The position numbers were made by a program, and so were the translations under genes. A stretch of DNA of 37,799 bases from Vibrio ordalii ATCC 33509. Its GTDB lineage: Bacteria > Pseudomonadota > Gammaproteobacteria > Enterobacterales > Vibrionaceae. Under the pieces are notes generated by a model. That model did not search any database, was not told the origin of the DNA, and saw nothing but the letters and a program-made list of their open reading frames with translations. Positions within the stretch are counted from its first letter, which is position 1, and each line of letters opens with the position of its first letter. Below are positions 1-9,470 of this stretch, piece by piece. Location: assembly GCA_000257205.1 (NCBI GenBank), contig AEZC01000017.1, forward strand, positions 1 through 37,799. The letters are read 5' to 3'.

Positions 1-1260
1 AACGATATCGCGATCCTTGAATTAGAAAACTCATTACCAATACAAGCAGTCACCCGACCTGATGCTGGTGCACTTAATCGGCTACACGCTGGCACGGTTT
101 TAGAGATCATTGGCTTTGGTACAACCAGTTATAACCGAGTGGGGAATAAATCGAGTAATCCTTCCAACATCTTGCGTAAAGCAGAGGTATCGTTAATGGA
201 TACTGCAACGTGTCAAGCTTTAGGTGGTAGCAACTACCCTCGTATAGGAGATGACGCTTTTTGTACGACCAGTTACCCGCAAGATACCTGCCACGGTGAT
301 AGCGGTGGCCCCGTTTTTATCAAGGACGGCGGTAATTTTATTCAATATGGTGTCGTTAGTTGGGGGCGTGGTTGCGGCTTACAAGACGCGGCTGGCGTTT
401 ATGCCAAAGTCGACCATTTTAATGATTGGCTGACTAAAAGAACGTCCAATGTTTCTTTCCGACAAACTCAACTCAAAGACGAGATTAAGTATGGAACTCA
501 TACTCATCGCTTTCATTTTGTAAACGGCTCTAATGAGACTATTACCGCAAACAACGTCACACTATCTCCAGCTTATGCAAATATCACGGACCAAAACTGT
601 TCACAAGGCTTGGTTCCGCGTAGCGAATGTTATGTTGATGTTTCTTATACCATTGATTGAATGACACCAGCTGATGTGCGCTTAGAGATTGACACTAACA
701 GCCCACTAAATTTAGGAGTCGTGACCTCATCATTAAAGTTCAAAACAATTTTTCAGCCAGCCTCGCAAGCCTTGAGCAGCTTAATCGCTGTACCTAACGC
801 TGGTATTAACGTCAGTACAAATCCCTGGATAGAAGAAGGTGGTTGGTTACGCTCAGCACCGATGGCCGATGCGGAACAATCCGTACTGCAGTTGGAAAAT
901 GTTCCACAAGGAAAATTACATTTTGATTTCCAAGTATCATCAGCAAGCAGAGACTTATTCATTGCTAAGGTTAATGGTGTTGAATATATTATGGAATCTG
1001 GAGAAGAGAGTGGCCGTAAAACACTCTACCTCAACGAAGACTTTAACAACATACGCTTTGAATACATAAAAAAATCCAATGAGGTAAGTGGTACCGATGC
1101 GGCTTATATCAAAAATTTGAAATATGAAAAGCCTTACTCCTCTACCTTACCCCCACTACCCCCACTTTCAGGAGATTCAGGCGGCGGTAGTACTGGTGGC
1201 ATGACTTTATTGTCAATGTTGGCAGCCTTATTGATTCGACGTCGTTACATGAGCCACTAA
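1..1260 (+). pseudogene. Trypsin-like secreted serine protease with GlyGly-CTERM tail, 5' partial, split by an in-frame TGA
   Basis: One reading frame runs from base 1 to the TAA at 1258-1260 but is interrupted by a single TGA at 658-660; the next codon is ATG (661). The upstream half begins at the catalytic-Asp motif NDIAILEL and contains DTCHGDSGGP. The catalytic Ser codon is 301-303, and the Asp six residues earlier (283-285) predicts cleavage after Arg/Lys. The His of the triad lies outside the window. The downstream half is a beta-rich C-terminal domain ending in a Gly/Ser-rich linker, a hydrophobic stretch and an RRR motif, which is a GlyGly-CTERM signal processed by rhombosortase after type II secretion (family knowledge, as in Vibrio Ves proteases). 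As read, the protease domain would be made without its surface anchor, and the downstream half has no signal peptide. The TGA could be a true nonsense mutation (for example from TGG) or a sequencing error. There is no frameshift. Confidence 0.85.
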
Positions 1261-1270
1261 CTCTTGTCTA

Positions 1271-1306
1271 AAGGTCAACCCGTTTTATTACTGGTTGACC
1301 TTTTTA
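1271..1306 (+). terminator. Rho-independent terminator of the protease gene
   Basis: Perfect 10-bp stem AAGGTCAACC (1271-1280) / GGTTGACCTT (1293-1302) with a 12-nt loop, followed directly by a T run. It begins 11 bases after the protease stop codon. Confidence 0.85.
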
Positions 1307-1473
1307 CTATTGGTGCATCCTTTTTATCACATATCACTTAATATCTCTCCGACACACTTACCACTCACTTGATTAATAATTTTCTTTATAAAGAGAACGC
1401 AAAGCCAATGTTCCGCTAGATACTACCAGTGCAAGTCGTTATAATGCGCGGCTCATTAATCAGAGGTCAAAAT

Positions 1474-3780
1474 ATGCACAGCAACATCACTCCTATTCAT
1501 CAATATAAAAAATACTGGGCAGAGTGCTTTGGAACCGCACCTTTCCTGCCAACCAGTAAAAAGGAGATGGATGCCCTAGGATGGGACAGCTGTGACATCG
1601 TGATCGTCACGGGTGACGCTTATGTGGATCACCCCAGTTTTGGTATGGCGATCATTGGCCGTTTACTCGAAGCGCAAGGCTTTCGCGTTGGGATCATTGC
1701 CCAGCCGCAATGGCAAAATAAAGACGCTTTCATGGCGCTGGGAAAGCCCAACCTATTTTTTGGCATCACGGCCGGAAATATGGATTCGATGATCAACCGC
1801 TACACCTCTGACAAAAAATTACGTCATGATGATGCGTACACACCCAATAATGAAGGCGGCAAACGTCCAGATCGCGCCACACTTGTCTATTCGCAGCGTT
1901 GTCGTGAGGCCTATAAAGATGTGCCACTGGTTCTCGGTGGTATTGAAGCCAGTTTGCGCCGCGTTGCCCATTATGACTATTGGTCAGACAAAGTGCGTCG
2001 TTCTGTGCTATTTGATGCCAAAGCCGACATACTGCTATTTGGTAACGCAGAGCGCGCATTGGTTGAAGTAGCGCACCGCTTAGCCAATGGCGATAACATC
2101 GCTGATATGACTAATATTCGCGGCACGGCCGTGAACCTGGCCGCTGAGCCTGAGCATTACACCATCATTGACTCATCACGTATTGAGAAACCGGGTAAAG
2201 CGTTTGTTCCGGTGAACCCTTACGCGGTGGAAACGCAGTGTGAAACCAATCAAGAAAAAGAAGCCGAAGCAAAGCCAATCACCATTCGTCCTTCTCGCCA
2301 TGATGCCGCTACAACAGCGGTTCGTTTGCCTGCTTTTGAAAAGCTCAATAATGACCGGATTTTATACGCGCATGCAAGCCGTGTACTGCATTTAGAAACC
2401 AACCCCTATTCCGGCCGGGCGCTGATCCAGCGCCATGGAGACCGTGAGTTGTGGGTCAACCAAGCCCCGATCCCACTCACCACAGAAGAGATGGATTACG
2501 TGTTTGGCCTGAGCTACGCACGCGTGCCTCACCCTATGTATGGCAAAAGTAAAATTCCTGCTTACGACATGATCAAAACCTCGGTTAATATCATGCGCGG
2601 CTGTTTTGGTGGTTGTTCATTCTGCTCGATTACCGAACATGAAGGGCGCATTATCCAAAACCGTTCAAAAGAGTCGATTTTGAATGAGATGGAAGAGATC
2701 CGCGATAAAGTTCCCGGCTTTACTGGAACCATTTCGGATTTGGGCGGGCCAACGGCGAACATGTACCGTTTAGGTTGTAGTGATCCTAAAGCTGAGATGA
2801 ACTGCCGCCGCCCATCGTGTGTTTTCCCCGGAATTTGCCATAAGCTCAATACCGACCACAAACATACGATTGATCTCTATCGTGAAGCGCGCAAAGTCAA
2901 AGGCATTAAAAAAGTGATGATCGCCTCTGGTGTGCGTTATGACTTGGCGATTGAATCTCCTGAATATGTACGTGAATTGGTCACGCATCACGTAGGAGGC
3001 TATCTCAAGATCGCCCCAGAACATACCGAGAAGAATCCGCTTGATCTGATGATGAAACCGGGTATGGGCACCTATAATCGCTTCAAAGAGATGTTTGAGA
3101 AGTACAGCGCTGAAGCAGGTAAGAAACAGTACCTCATCCCCTATTTTATTTCCGCGCATCCCGGTACGGAAGATGAAGATATGCTCAATTTGGCACTGTG
3201 GCTAAAAGCAAACAATTTTGAGTGTGATCAGGTGCAGAACTTCTATCCATCGCCAATGTGTAATGCAACCGCGATGTATTACTCAGAGACTAACCCGCTC
3301 AAACGGGTGAAATACAAAAAACGTGAAGAAGTGACTGTCGCAAAGGGAGAGCGTCAACGAAGGCTGCACAAAGCGCTGTTACGCTACCATGACCCATTAA
3401 ACTGGCCGATTATCCGTGAAGCCTTGATCAACATGGGTAAAAAGCATTTGATTGGTGATAAACCTAACTGCTTAGTGCCTGCGAATGATGTGGATGCACT
3501 CACGCCTGCGCAGCGTCGTAAATCTGGCCGCCACGGAGCGAACCGTTTTGCGACCAAACACACCAAAACTCAGCCGGGTTTTGATGCTCTTAACCCGCAT
3601 AAAGAGAACGCTACTTCACCAAGCAAATCGCCAAACAAACCACGCGCTAACAGCGCGGCAGACAACGGTAAGAAAAACCAAGGCGGCACATCTAAACCTG
3701 CACACTCTCGCCCAACAAGTAAAGGCAAACCGTTTGCTCAAGCCTCTAAACCAAGAGCGCCACGCGCAGAACAGAGATAA
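1474..3780 (+). CDS. ygiQ: YgiQ family radical SAM protein
   Basis: A 768-residue YgiQ/UPF0313 protein. The N-terminal part carries the family block with [10 protein letters not shown]. The radical SAM cluster motif CFGGCSFC places the three iron-sulfur cysteines at about residues 377, 381 and 384. A conserved C-terminal region (DUF3362 type) follows, and the last ~80 residues are a low-complexity Lys/Pro/Ser/Asn-rich tail. The reaction is not established; family members bind [4Fe-4S] and SAM in the cytoplasm. I chose ATG 1474 because AGAGGT sits 6-7 bases upstream and the protein then begins just before the conserved YWAECFG block. The frame stays open to a GTG at 1429, but those 15 residues look like leader. 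Monocistronic, with a terminator 20 bases downstream. Family assignment is firm, function unknown. Confidence 0.95.
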   Translation: MHSNITPIHQYKKYWAECFGTAPFLPTSKKEMDALGWDSCDIVIVTGDAYVDHPSFGMAIIGRLLEAQGFRVGIIAQPQWQNKDAFMALGKPNLFFGITAGNMDSMINRYTSDKKLRHDDAYTPNNEGGKRPDRATLVYSQRCREAYKDVPLVLGGIEASLRRVAHYDYWSDKVRRSVLFDAKADILLFGNAERALVEVAHRLANGDNIADMTNIRGTAVNLAAEPEHYTIIDSSRIEKPGKAFVPVNPYAVETQCETNQEKEAEAKPITIRPSRHDAATTAVRLPAFEKLNNDRILYAHASRVLHLETNPYSGRALIQRHGDRELWVNQAPIPLTTEEMDYVFGLSYARVPHPMYGKSKIPAYDMIKTSVNIMRGCFGGCSFCSITEHEGRIIQNRSKESILNEMEEIRDKVPGFTGTISDLGGPTANMYRLGCSDPKAEMNCRRPSCVFPGICHKLNTDHKHTIDLYREARKVKGIKKVMIASGVRYDLAIESPEYVRELVTHHVGGYLKIAPEHTEKNPLDLMMKPGMGTYNRFKEMFEKYSAEAGKKQYLIPYFISAHPGTEDEDMLNLALWLKANNFECDQVQNFYPSPMCNATAMYYSETNPLKRVKYKKREEVTVAKGERQRRLHKALLRYHDPLNWPIIREALINMGKKHLIGDKPNCLVPANDVDALTPAQRRKSGRHGANRFATKHTKTQPGFDALNPHKENATSPSKSPNKPRANSAADNGKKNQGGTSKPAHSRPTSKGKPFAQASKPRAPRAEQR

Positions 3781-3800
3781 CATTACATTCATAAGCTAAA

Positions 3801-3834
3801 ACAATAAGGCTCCGTAAGGAGCCTTATTGTTTTT
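3801..3834. terminator. Bidirectional terminator between ygiQ and the convergent operon
   Basis: Perfect 13-bp stem ACAATAAGGCTCC (3801-3813) / GGAGCCTTATTGT (3818-3830) with loop GTAA. T runs lie on both outer sides, so it can end ygiQ (plus) and the DUF3833 operon (minus). The stop codon of the minus-strand gene (3824-3826) lies inside the stem. Confidence 0.9.
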
Positions 3835-4351
3835 CAAAGAACAGCGTTAGTTTACCGACCTCGATACCAAATTTTTTAATTTTAGTCAGGTTAAACACCC
3901 GCTTTTCATCTTGCCGGTAAAGCCAGTCGTCAAAGGTAACGGTTAGCGTAGAATCACCATAAGGTAAGGAAAAATCATATTGCCAACGCAAAGCGTTACC
4001 CACTTCTTCACCTTGGGCTTGGCCTAATACATCATCCGCTTGGCCGATATATTTTCCATCGGCAAAGCGTTCAATCACCCATACCCTTTGACTCTTTTCA
4101 CCATCATCAAAGTTGAAATCTTCGACCAAAGTGAGTTTGTTTCCCTCAACTTTTCCGTCGATGACAACCTCGAAACGACGCGTTTGCATCCCGGTATAAT
4201 CTTGCACCATACCCCATGCTAACGTTCGACCAGAGAAGTACTCAAATAGATCAAACTTAGGTTGCGTGGATTGGTATTGAGTGAGATCAGCGCTGCACCC
4301 CACTAACCAAAGTAGAAGTAACAGATAACTGCGTCTGGCTATCGCTTTCAT
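3824..4351 (-). CDS. DUF3833 family lipoprotein
   Basis: About 175 residues from ATG 4351. Residues 1-18 form a lipoprotein signal peptide: basic MKAIARR, a leucine-rich core, and lipobox LVGC followed by Ser-Ala, so the mature protein should be lipid-anchored in the outer or inner membrane. The rest matches DUF3833: soluble, beta-rich, with FDLFEYFSGRT and several W/F-containing strands. The start is fixed by an ATGA overlap with the upstream gene's TGA (4348-4350) and an AGGA 8 bases upstream; the longer frame to 4411 lies inside the upstream gene and would hide the signal peptide. Last gene of the eight-gene minus operon, ended by the terminator at 3801-3834. Biochemical role unknown; by context, envelope lipid handling. 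Confidence 0.88.
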   Translation of the reverse strand: MKAIARRSYLLLLLWLVGCSADLTQYQSTQPKFDLFEYFSGRTLAWGMVQDYTGMQTRRFEVVIDGKVEGNKLTLVEDFNFDDGEKSQRVWVIERFADGKYIGQADDVLGQAQGEEVGNALRWQYDFSLPYGDSTLTVTFDDWLYRQDEKRVFNLTKIKKFGIEVGKLTLFFEKQ

Positions 4352-4923
4352 GGTTGCATTCCTATCAATTGTTTGCGTAAGTGTGGGTATTGCGTCTGTG
4401 GCGACAGCCATATCGCGAGAAAGGCTTCATTTAACGCTTCGTCGACTACTGTACCAACCTGCGCTTGAACACCGTTCTTAGGATGAAAAATAAAAGCGCC
4501 CTGCTGTCCATCGGAGGTGTAAATCAAGCGGTCACCCTCAGTAACGCTGGGGAAAATGGACGATAGATGCACCAGCCACGGCGCAACTTGTTGCTCGGTT
4601 AATTTGAGTTTTTGCCACTTCTCTGCGGTCGATTCCACCAGCTGTTTACTACTGATGTCACGCTGATATTCAATTTCCAGTGCTAAGGGATGAGGTGATA
4701 AATCACTTCCTTGCTCGTACTGCCCTGAAGGAGTACGCAGCTGCGAGGAATAAATATCTAGCCATAACCAGCTTAAATTCGCTTGGCCAATCACTGGCCA
4801 AGTTTGCCACTCGGTCAGTTTGTCTTCTACCATTGAGGCAAAAGCGCTATTTGCAAAGCTGTAAAGAACAATCACTACCAGTAAATGCCGTATTTTTAGC
4901 CTATTTCTCTTTGCCAACATCAT
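4348..4923 (-). CDS. Exported chalcone-isomerase-like domain protein
   Basis: 191 residues. Residues ~1-30 are a Sec signal peptide (KRNRLKIR, hydrophobic core, cleavage likely near FASM). The mature part resembles the bacterial chalcone isomerase-like domain (Chalcone_3 type), a fold that binds fatty-acid-like ligands in plant FAP proteins; enzymatic isomerase activity is not implied. The C-terminal half has the typical pattern EGDRLIYTSDG, a VDEAL helix and FLAIWLSP. It overlaps the upstream DUF2878 gene by 23 bp and the downstream lipoprotein by ATGA, so the three are probably translationally coupled. AGGG lies 9 bases before ATG 4923; a second ATG at 4920 is also possible. Likely periplasmic. 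The ligand is unknown. Confidence 0.85.
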   Translation of the reverse strand: MMLAKRNRLKIRHLLVVIVLYSFANSAFASMVEDKLTEWQTWPVIGQANLSWLWLDIYSSQLRTPSGQYEQGSDLSPHPLALEIEYQRDISSKQLVESTAEKWQKLKLTEQQVAPWLVHLSSIFPSVTEGDRLIYTSDGQQGAFIFHPKNGVQAQVGTVVDEALNEAFLAIWLSPQTQYPHLRKQLIGMQP

Positions 4924-5398
4924 CGCTAAATACCCTAAGTATCAATGCACCGATCATCACCCACTGCAGCCACAAGATGGCCATAGTCAAGCCCAATGGC
5001 CAACCAAAATGTACAGCGCCTAAACGTTCTGCCGCCCAATAACTTAAACTGCCTAACACGCCGACCATCAAACAAATGAGTTTGGATGGATAACGTTTTA
5101 GCAGTACCACTAAATAGGAGGCATACCAAGAAAAAGCGCCCCATAACACCATTAACCAAATGGGAAAATCATTGGTCGCAAAACGGAATAGTCCGAAATA
5201 CTGGTTAAGGGCATCGATAATAATACCCACCATGGTTAACGCGATCACTCTTTCCAAAGGATAGGAAAAGTGCCGTAAGGAGAACATAAATGCGGCTAAT
5301 ACCATGCCCAATGCCACCCACTGCAAATGTTCTGTCCCCAACACAGCCACAAACCAGGTCGCTTGAAACCAAAGAGAGACAGCAAACAGCATTTTCAT
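4901..5398 (-). CDS. DUF2878 family inner-membrane protein
   Basis: 165 residues with about five or six hydrophobic membrane segments (for example LWFQATWFVAVLG, ERVIALTMVGIIIDALNQYFG, PIWLMVLWGAFSWYASYLVVLL). The pattern matches DUF2878 proteins that accompany cfa genes in gamma-proteobacteria. Start ATG 5398-5396 overlaps the last base of the cfa TAA (5398-5400), a TAATG junction indicating coupled translation. The frame is open further upstream to 5485, but that part lies wholly inside cfa and lacks membrane character typical of a start. Overlaps the chalcone-isomerase-like gene by 23 bp. Function unknown; by position, a membrane component acting with the lipid-modifying enzymes upstream. 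Confidence 0.85.
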   Translation of the reverse strand: MKMLFAVSLWFQATWFVAVLGTEHLQWVALGMVLAAFMFSLRHFSYPLERVIALTMVGIIIDALNQYFGLFRFATNDFPIWLMVLWGAFSWYASYLVVLLKRYPSKLICLMVGVLGSLSYWAAERLGAVHFGWPLGLTMAILWLQWVMIGALILRVFSDDVGKEK

Positions 5399-6645
5399 TA
5401 CATCGGCCTTTGCAAGGTCATATGTACGGTACTGATGGATTTTGCTAAAAAACCACCCTCGCAGTAGCAGAAATAGTAACGCCACATACGCGTGAATCGC
5501 TCATCATACCCGAGTTGTGAAACTTGATGTTTTGCGACCTCAAAACGGTGACGCCAATGGGCAAGGGTATGCGCATAGTCAGGACCAAGATCAAACAGGT
5601 TGCGAACCACTAAATCGCTGTGCTGTGTCGCCGCCGTGGTCAATGCGGTAATTGAGGGTAAAAAACCACCGGGGAAAATGTATTTTTGAATGAAATCGAC
5701 ACTATTGCTGTAATAGTCATAACGTTGATCAGCGATGGTAATGGCTTGAATCGCCATCAAACCGTTGGGTTTTAGTAGTGACTGGCACTTTTCAATATAA
5801 GAGGAAAGGTACTCTTTACCGACCGCTTCGATCATCTCTATCGAAACTAATTTATCGTACTGACCTTGTAGCAGGCGGTAATCTTGCTTGAGCAAGGTGA
5901 TTTGACTCTCCAGCCCCTGCCGCTCTATTTGCTGCGCGGTGTAGTAATGCTGCTCTTCAGAAATAGTCGTCGTCGTGACCTGACAACCGTAAGTTTTGGC
6001 CATGTAAATCGCCATCGCGCCCCAACCGGTGCCAATCTCAATAACGTGGTCGCTTGCTTTGAGTTGCAACTGCTGGCACAAACGTTCCATTTTATTGATT
6101 TGCGCCTGCTCTAAGGTTTCATCCGGATGCAGAAACAACGCGCTGGAATAGAGCATATTGCTGTCTAAAAAGGTGTGGTAGAGATCATTGCCTAGATCGT
6201 AGTGGGCATGAATATTCTCTTTGGCTTTATCGATTGAATTTCGGTTGAGCCAGTGGCTGACTTTATAAAAAAGTTTGGTCGACACACTACTGCGAGCTTC
6301 AATGCCATCTAATGCACTGACATTACGAGCCATCAGTTCAATTAGGCTGGTCAAATTCGGGCTATCCCACCAACCATCCATGTAAGCTTCACCCGCTGCA
6401 ATACTACCCCCTTTTAATAAACGAGCATAAAAATGAGGGTGATGTATTTCAATAGTTGCATGGGGTTGATGCTCTTTAAGTACGCCAAAAGTCTCCTGAC
6501 TGGACGCGCCTTCATTGGAAAAGGTTTCAATGATGGTTAAAGTGCCGACGTCTAAACGCTGTAGACAGCGAAAAATGAAGCTTCTTGCACTCTTTTGCAA
6601 CCCTGTCAGTTGCTTGGGCAACGCGAGAGTTTGTGAATTAAGCAT
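5398..6645 (-). CDS. cfa: Cyclopropane-fatty-acyl-phospholipid synthase family methyltransferase
   Basis: 415 residues. Class I SAM methyltransferase of the CFA synthase family, which transfers a methyl/methylene from SAM to the double bond of unsaturated acyl chains in membrane phospholipids. Visible motifs: HYDLGNDLY at ~148-156, SAM-binding VIEIGTGWG at ~201-209, SIEMIEAVG, and the C-terminal FxVxxxxQxGYDERFTRMWRYYFCYCEGGF pattern typical of the family. The N-terminal ~100 residues match the lipid-binding domain. Start ATG 6645 has AGGAGAAGG just upstream. Fifth gene of the operon, 57 bases after DUF1365. Because it travels with SDR, FAD oxidoreductase and DUF1365 genes, it may be the operon-type CFA homologue (like Rhodobacter RSP1091/UfaM) rather than the housekeeping Cfa; the sequence alone does not decide the product. 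Confidence 0.93.
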   Translation of the reverse strand: MLNSQTLALPKQLTGLQKSARSFIFRCLQRLDVGTLTIIETFSNEGASSQETFGVLKEHQPHATIEIHHPHFYARLLKGGSIAAGEAYMDGWWDSPNLTSLIELMARNVSALDGIEARSSVSTKLFYKVSHWLNRNSIDKAKENIHAHYDLGNDLYHTFLDSNMLYSSALFLHPDETLEQAQINKMERLCQQLQLKASDHVIEIGTGWGAMAIYMAKTYGCQVTTTTISEEQHYYTAQQIERQGLESQITLLKQDYRLLQGQYDKLVSIEMIEAVGKEYLSSYIEKCQSLLKPNGLMAIQAITIADQRYDYYSNSVDFIQKYIFPGGFLPSITALTTAATQHSDLVVRNLFDLGPDYAHTLAHWRHRFEVAKHQVSQLGYDERFTRMWRYYFCYCEGGFLAKSISTVHMTLQRPM

Positions 6646-6702
6646 TGAGCCTTCTCCTTGTTATTGTTATTTAGACACTGTCTCTGTGTAGATCTTGCGT
6701 AT

Positions 6703-7443
6703 TTATGAATGTGGATTGGAGTAGAAAGGTGCTCCTTTAAGCCACAGCTTTAAAGCATGCCAGTAAATACCTATTGTCACTTTTACGGCCATCACGGGTG
6801 TTTTGATCAATAACTTGAGTAAATTTTTTGAATTAAATGGTTGTGCCTTCATCGATAAAGTCGCATCGAAAACTTTACCTTCTTTGTGACATTCCAAATG
6901 CACACTCAATGACGAACCAAGCGGCTTCAACTTCCAATGATATTGCTGATCAAGAGGATTGAATGGAGAAACATGAAACGCCTTTTGGTGACGCCACTGT
7001 TGCTGCTCTTCTCCCGCTTGTGCTTTTACCGCGTAGTAGTGCCGTTGATTCCAAGGTGTATTACTTACTTCCGCCAACAAGTATTGCCATTCACCTTGCT
7101 GATCATAAAGATAGTAGAAATTAACCGGGCTGAAATAGATTCCTAAATAACGAAGATGACATACCGCCATCACCTTTCCAGAGCAGCGGTCGCCCGTCAG
7201 CTCATGAACTTTATCTTGTATGCACTGTTTTAAATCCCCTTCACCAAGATAATCGGCTCGCTGAAAACGCGCCCAGTGCCACCATTTTTCGCCAAACCCC
7301 CAAACTGAATCACTCAGTTGCTCCAGTTCATCGAGATCAATACACGGCATAAACAATGGATAATTGAGCGCATGTTCAATCGGTGTAAAGCGTCGATGAC
7401 GTACCATGCCAACCATCAAACAACTGTTGGGCTCAGTCTCCAT
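6703..7443 (-). CDS. DUF1365 family protein
   Basis: 246 residues from ATG 7443. It begins with the conserved GMVRHRRFTPIEHALNYPLFM-type block and continues with RYLGIYFSPVNFYYLYD, VSNTPWNQRHYY and FHVSPFNPLDQQYHW, all typical of DUF1365. No signal peptide; the C-terminal 40 residues are amphipathic/hydrophobic and could contact the membrane. The family has no confirmed biochemical activity but almost always sits between a flavin-dependent oxidoreductase and a CFA synthase homologue, as here. The ATG overlaps the upstream TGA by one base (TGATG); a GTG three bases further up (7446) is an alternative, with AAGG placed for either. Likely role (inference): auxiliary step in modification of unsaturated fatty acids. 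Confidence 0.9.
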   Translation of the reverse strand: METEPNSCLMVGMVRHRRFTPIEHALNYPLFMPCIDLDELEQLSDSVWGFGEKWWHWARFQRADYLGEGDLKQCIQDKVHELTGDRCSGKVMAVCHLRYLGIYFSPVNFYYLYDQQGEWQYLLAEVSNTPWNQRHYYAVKAQAGEEQQQWRHQKAFHVSPFNPLDQQYHWKLKPLGSSLSVHLECHKEGKVFDATLSMKAQPFNSKNLLKLLIKTPVMAVKVTIGIYWHALKLWLKGAPFYSNPHS

Positions 7444-8717
7444 CACGCCGCGCCTTTTAACTGCTGCGCTTGCGCTTCAAGTTGTGTCACAACATCCAGC
7501 GCACTGGTCACGCCATCTTCATGAAAACCATTGCGCCAATAAGCGCCACAGTACCAAGTGTTATTCACACCGTTGACTTCAGGCTTGCGTTGCTGAGCCG
7601 CGATAGATTGCGTGGTGAATACCGGGTGGTGATAAGTAAACTGTCGTAACACTTTCTCATCAGCAATGCGGTCACCGCTGTTGAGCGATACACAAAAAGT
7701 ATGAGCGCCTTTAATATGCTGCAAGATATTCATATTGTAGGTCAGCGCTGGTAAACGCGACTCTTGATCTGGACTGCCATCAAGCCAATAATTCCAAGCA
7801 GCCCAAGCGGCTTTTCGCTTAGGCAGCAGTGATGTGTCGGTATGTAAAGTGACTTCATTGGCTTGATAGTGCATTACGCCGAGCACCTCTTGCTCAGCCT
7901 CTGTCGGTTGCTCTAACATACCTAATGCCTGATCGCTGTGACATGCAAAAATTACATAATCAAAGTGGTGTGATTGCCCATTAACAACGAGCTCGACACC
8001 TGCCGAGCCGCGTTTGACTTGTGTAACTGGGCTATCAAGATGAATCTTATCTTTAAAACCTTGCGTCAAGGGTTCGATGTACGCGCGCGATCCGCCTTCA
8101 ACCACATACCATTGTGGTCGGTTAGTGATCTCTAGCAGGCCATGGTTGAGGAAGAAACGCAAAAAGAAACTTAACGGAAAAACCCGCATATCAGCCAAGG
8201 AAGATGACCAGATAGCCGCTCCCATCGGTAAGATATAATTTTCACAAAAATAGTCAGAAAATTGGTGCTCAAGTAAGAAATCACCTAAGGTTTGCATTGA
8301 TTGATGCACTTGTTCTGCTTGCTGTTTCGCTAGCCGATTGAAGCGAATGATTTCAAAAATAAAGCGGTAAAAGACGGGATTTAGCCAATTCAGTTTTTGT
8401 GCAAACAGTGTAGTTGCGGTATGTCCATTATATTCCAACCCATTCGCATCGTTACGCACACTGAAACTCATTTGAGTCGGAATGCCTTTCACGCCAATCT
8501 CATTCATCATGGCGATAAAATTTGGGTAGGTCCGGTCGTTGTATACGATAAAACCAGTATCAACCGCGTGATTTTGGCCATCAAGCTCAATGTCCACCGT
8601 GGCAGTATGCCCACCGATGTAATGATTGGCTTCAAACACGGTGACATCATGGTGTTTATGCAAATAATAGCCGCATGTTAAACCGGAAATACCGCTACCA
8701 ATAATGGCGATTTTCAT
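7443..8717 (-). CDS. FAD-dependent oxidoreductase (amine-oxidase/desaturase-like)
   Basis: 424 residues. N-terminal Rossmann FAD motif GSGISG at residues 7-12 with the ribose-binding Glu at ~29 (VTVFEAN), followed by IGGHTATVD and DTGFIVYNDRTYPNF, and a C-terminal FAD block with WYCGAYWRNGFHEDG. The layout is that of NAD(P)-binding/amine-oxidase or phytoene-desaturase-like flavoproteins that occur next to DUF1365 and CFA-type methyltransferases. Substrate unknown; acyl chains of phospholipids are a reasonable inference from neighbours. Start ATG 8717 has AAAGGA 7 bases upstream; an in-frame TTG at 8723 is rejected because the FAD motif should start at the N-terminus. Stops 1 base into the next gene. 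Confidence 0.92.
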   Translation of the reverse strand: MKIAIIGSGISGLTCGYYLHKHHDVTVFEANHYIGGHTATVDIELDGQNHAVDTGFIVYNDRTYPNFIAMMNEIGVKGIPTQMSFSVRNDANGLEYNGHTATTLFAQKLNWLNPVFYRFIFEIIRFNRLAKQQAEQVHQSMQTLGDFLLEHQFSDYFCENYILPMGAAIWSSSLADMRVFPLSFFLRFFLNHGLLEITNRPQWYVVEGGSRAYIEPLTQGFKDKIHLDSPVTQVKRGSAGVELVVNGQSHHFDYVIFACHSDQALGMLEQPTEAEQEVLGVMHYQANEVTLHTDTSLLPKRKAAWAAWNYWLDGSPDQESRLPALTYNMNILQHIKGAHTFCVSLNSGDRIADEKVLRQFTYHHPVFTTQSIAAQQRKPEVNGVNNTWYCGAYWRNGFHEDGVTSALDVVTQLEAQAQQLKGAA

Positions 8718-8747
8718 ACTCAATTCCTTTAATTACAAAACAGCTCG

Positions 8748-9470
8748 TTATTTAAGTAATGCCGCAACTAATTTGCCTTGCCATGCATAGGGCAAGCTGC
8801 CAATCAAACGTAACAGGCTCGTAAAACGGGCCGGAAAATAGAGGGTGGTTTTGCCTTTTTCCAACCCACGGCGAATCGCCTGTGATGCATAATCGGCACT
8901 GACCATCATTGGCATCGCAAAATTATTTTTATCAGTCAAAGGCGTAGCAACAAACCCCGGATAAATCATAGTCACTGCAACGCCTTGCGCTCGCCAATCT
9001 TGCATAAGTGAGCGTGCTAGGTAGCTAACCGCCGCTTTAGAAGCGCCGTAGGCTTCGGCTCTTGGCAGCGCTATTTCACTGGCGATGGAACCGACGATCG
9101 CCACACGCTGGTTAGCGACAAAGTGATGTTGTATCGCCTCAATGCAATGAGCTAAGCCCAACACATTGACGTCAAACACTCGCTTTAACCGAAGAGAGTC
9201 CATTTGGCCATGATCGATGTATTCACAATCGCCAGCGTTAAGAAGCCATAGTGCCGGAACAAAAGGCAGCTCAAATAACGCAGCTTTGGTCTCTTCTAAC
9301 TGAGTAATATCAAATGCAATACCGTAGATCTGCGGATACTCTTGGTGCATTTGATTAAGCTTGTCTTGGTTACGCCCACAAGCAATCACTTGCCAACCCG
9401 TTTTTGCATAATCGACTGCTAACTGATAACCAATACCAGAAGTGGCTCCGGTGATGAGTACACTCTTCAT
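8748..9470 (-). CDS. Short-chain dehydrogenase/reductase (SDR)
   Basis: 240 residues of a classical SDR. NAD(P)-binding TGATSGIG at residues 7-14, NAG at ~79-81, catalytic Ser128 (VGSIAS), and Tyr141/Lys145 in YGASK. Arg34 (CGRN) suggests NADP preference. A C-terminal hydrophobic/basic patch (FPARFTSLLRLIGSLP) may contact membrane. It follows the NTF2-like gene with an ATGA overlap (ATG 9470, upstream TGA 9467-9469), and the FAD oxidoreductase starts about 30 bases downstream. Function by context: oxidation or reduction of a lipid-derived hydroxyl or carbonyl group in the CFA-cluster pathway; the substrate cannot be read from sequence. Confidence 0.92.
   Translation of the reverse strand: MKSVLITGATSGIGYQLAVDYAKTGWQVIACGRNQDKLNQMHQEYPQIYGIAFDITQLEETKAALFELPFVPALWLLNAGDCEYIDHGQMDSLRLKRVFDVNVLGLAHCIEAIQHHFVANQRVAIVGSIASEIALPRAEAYGASKAAVSYLARSLMQDWRAQGVAVTMIYPGFVATPLTDKNNFAMPMMVSADYASQAIRRGLEKGKTTLYFPARFTSLLRLIGSLPYAWQGKLVAALLK

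Noticed and set aside
1429..1473. Upstream GTG start for ygiQ
   Set aside because: It adds 15 residues without family similarity, while ATG 1474 has a well-placed AGAGGT.
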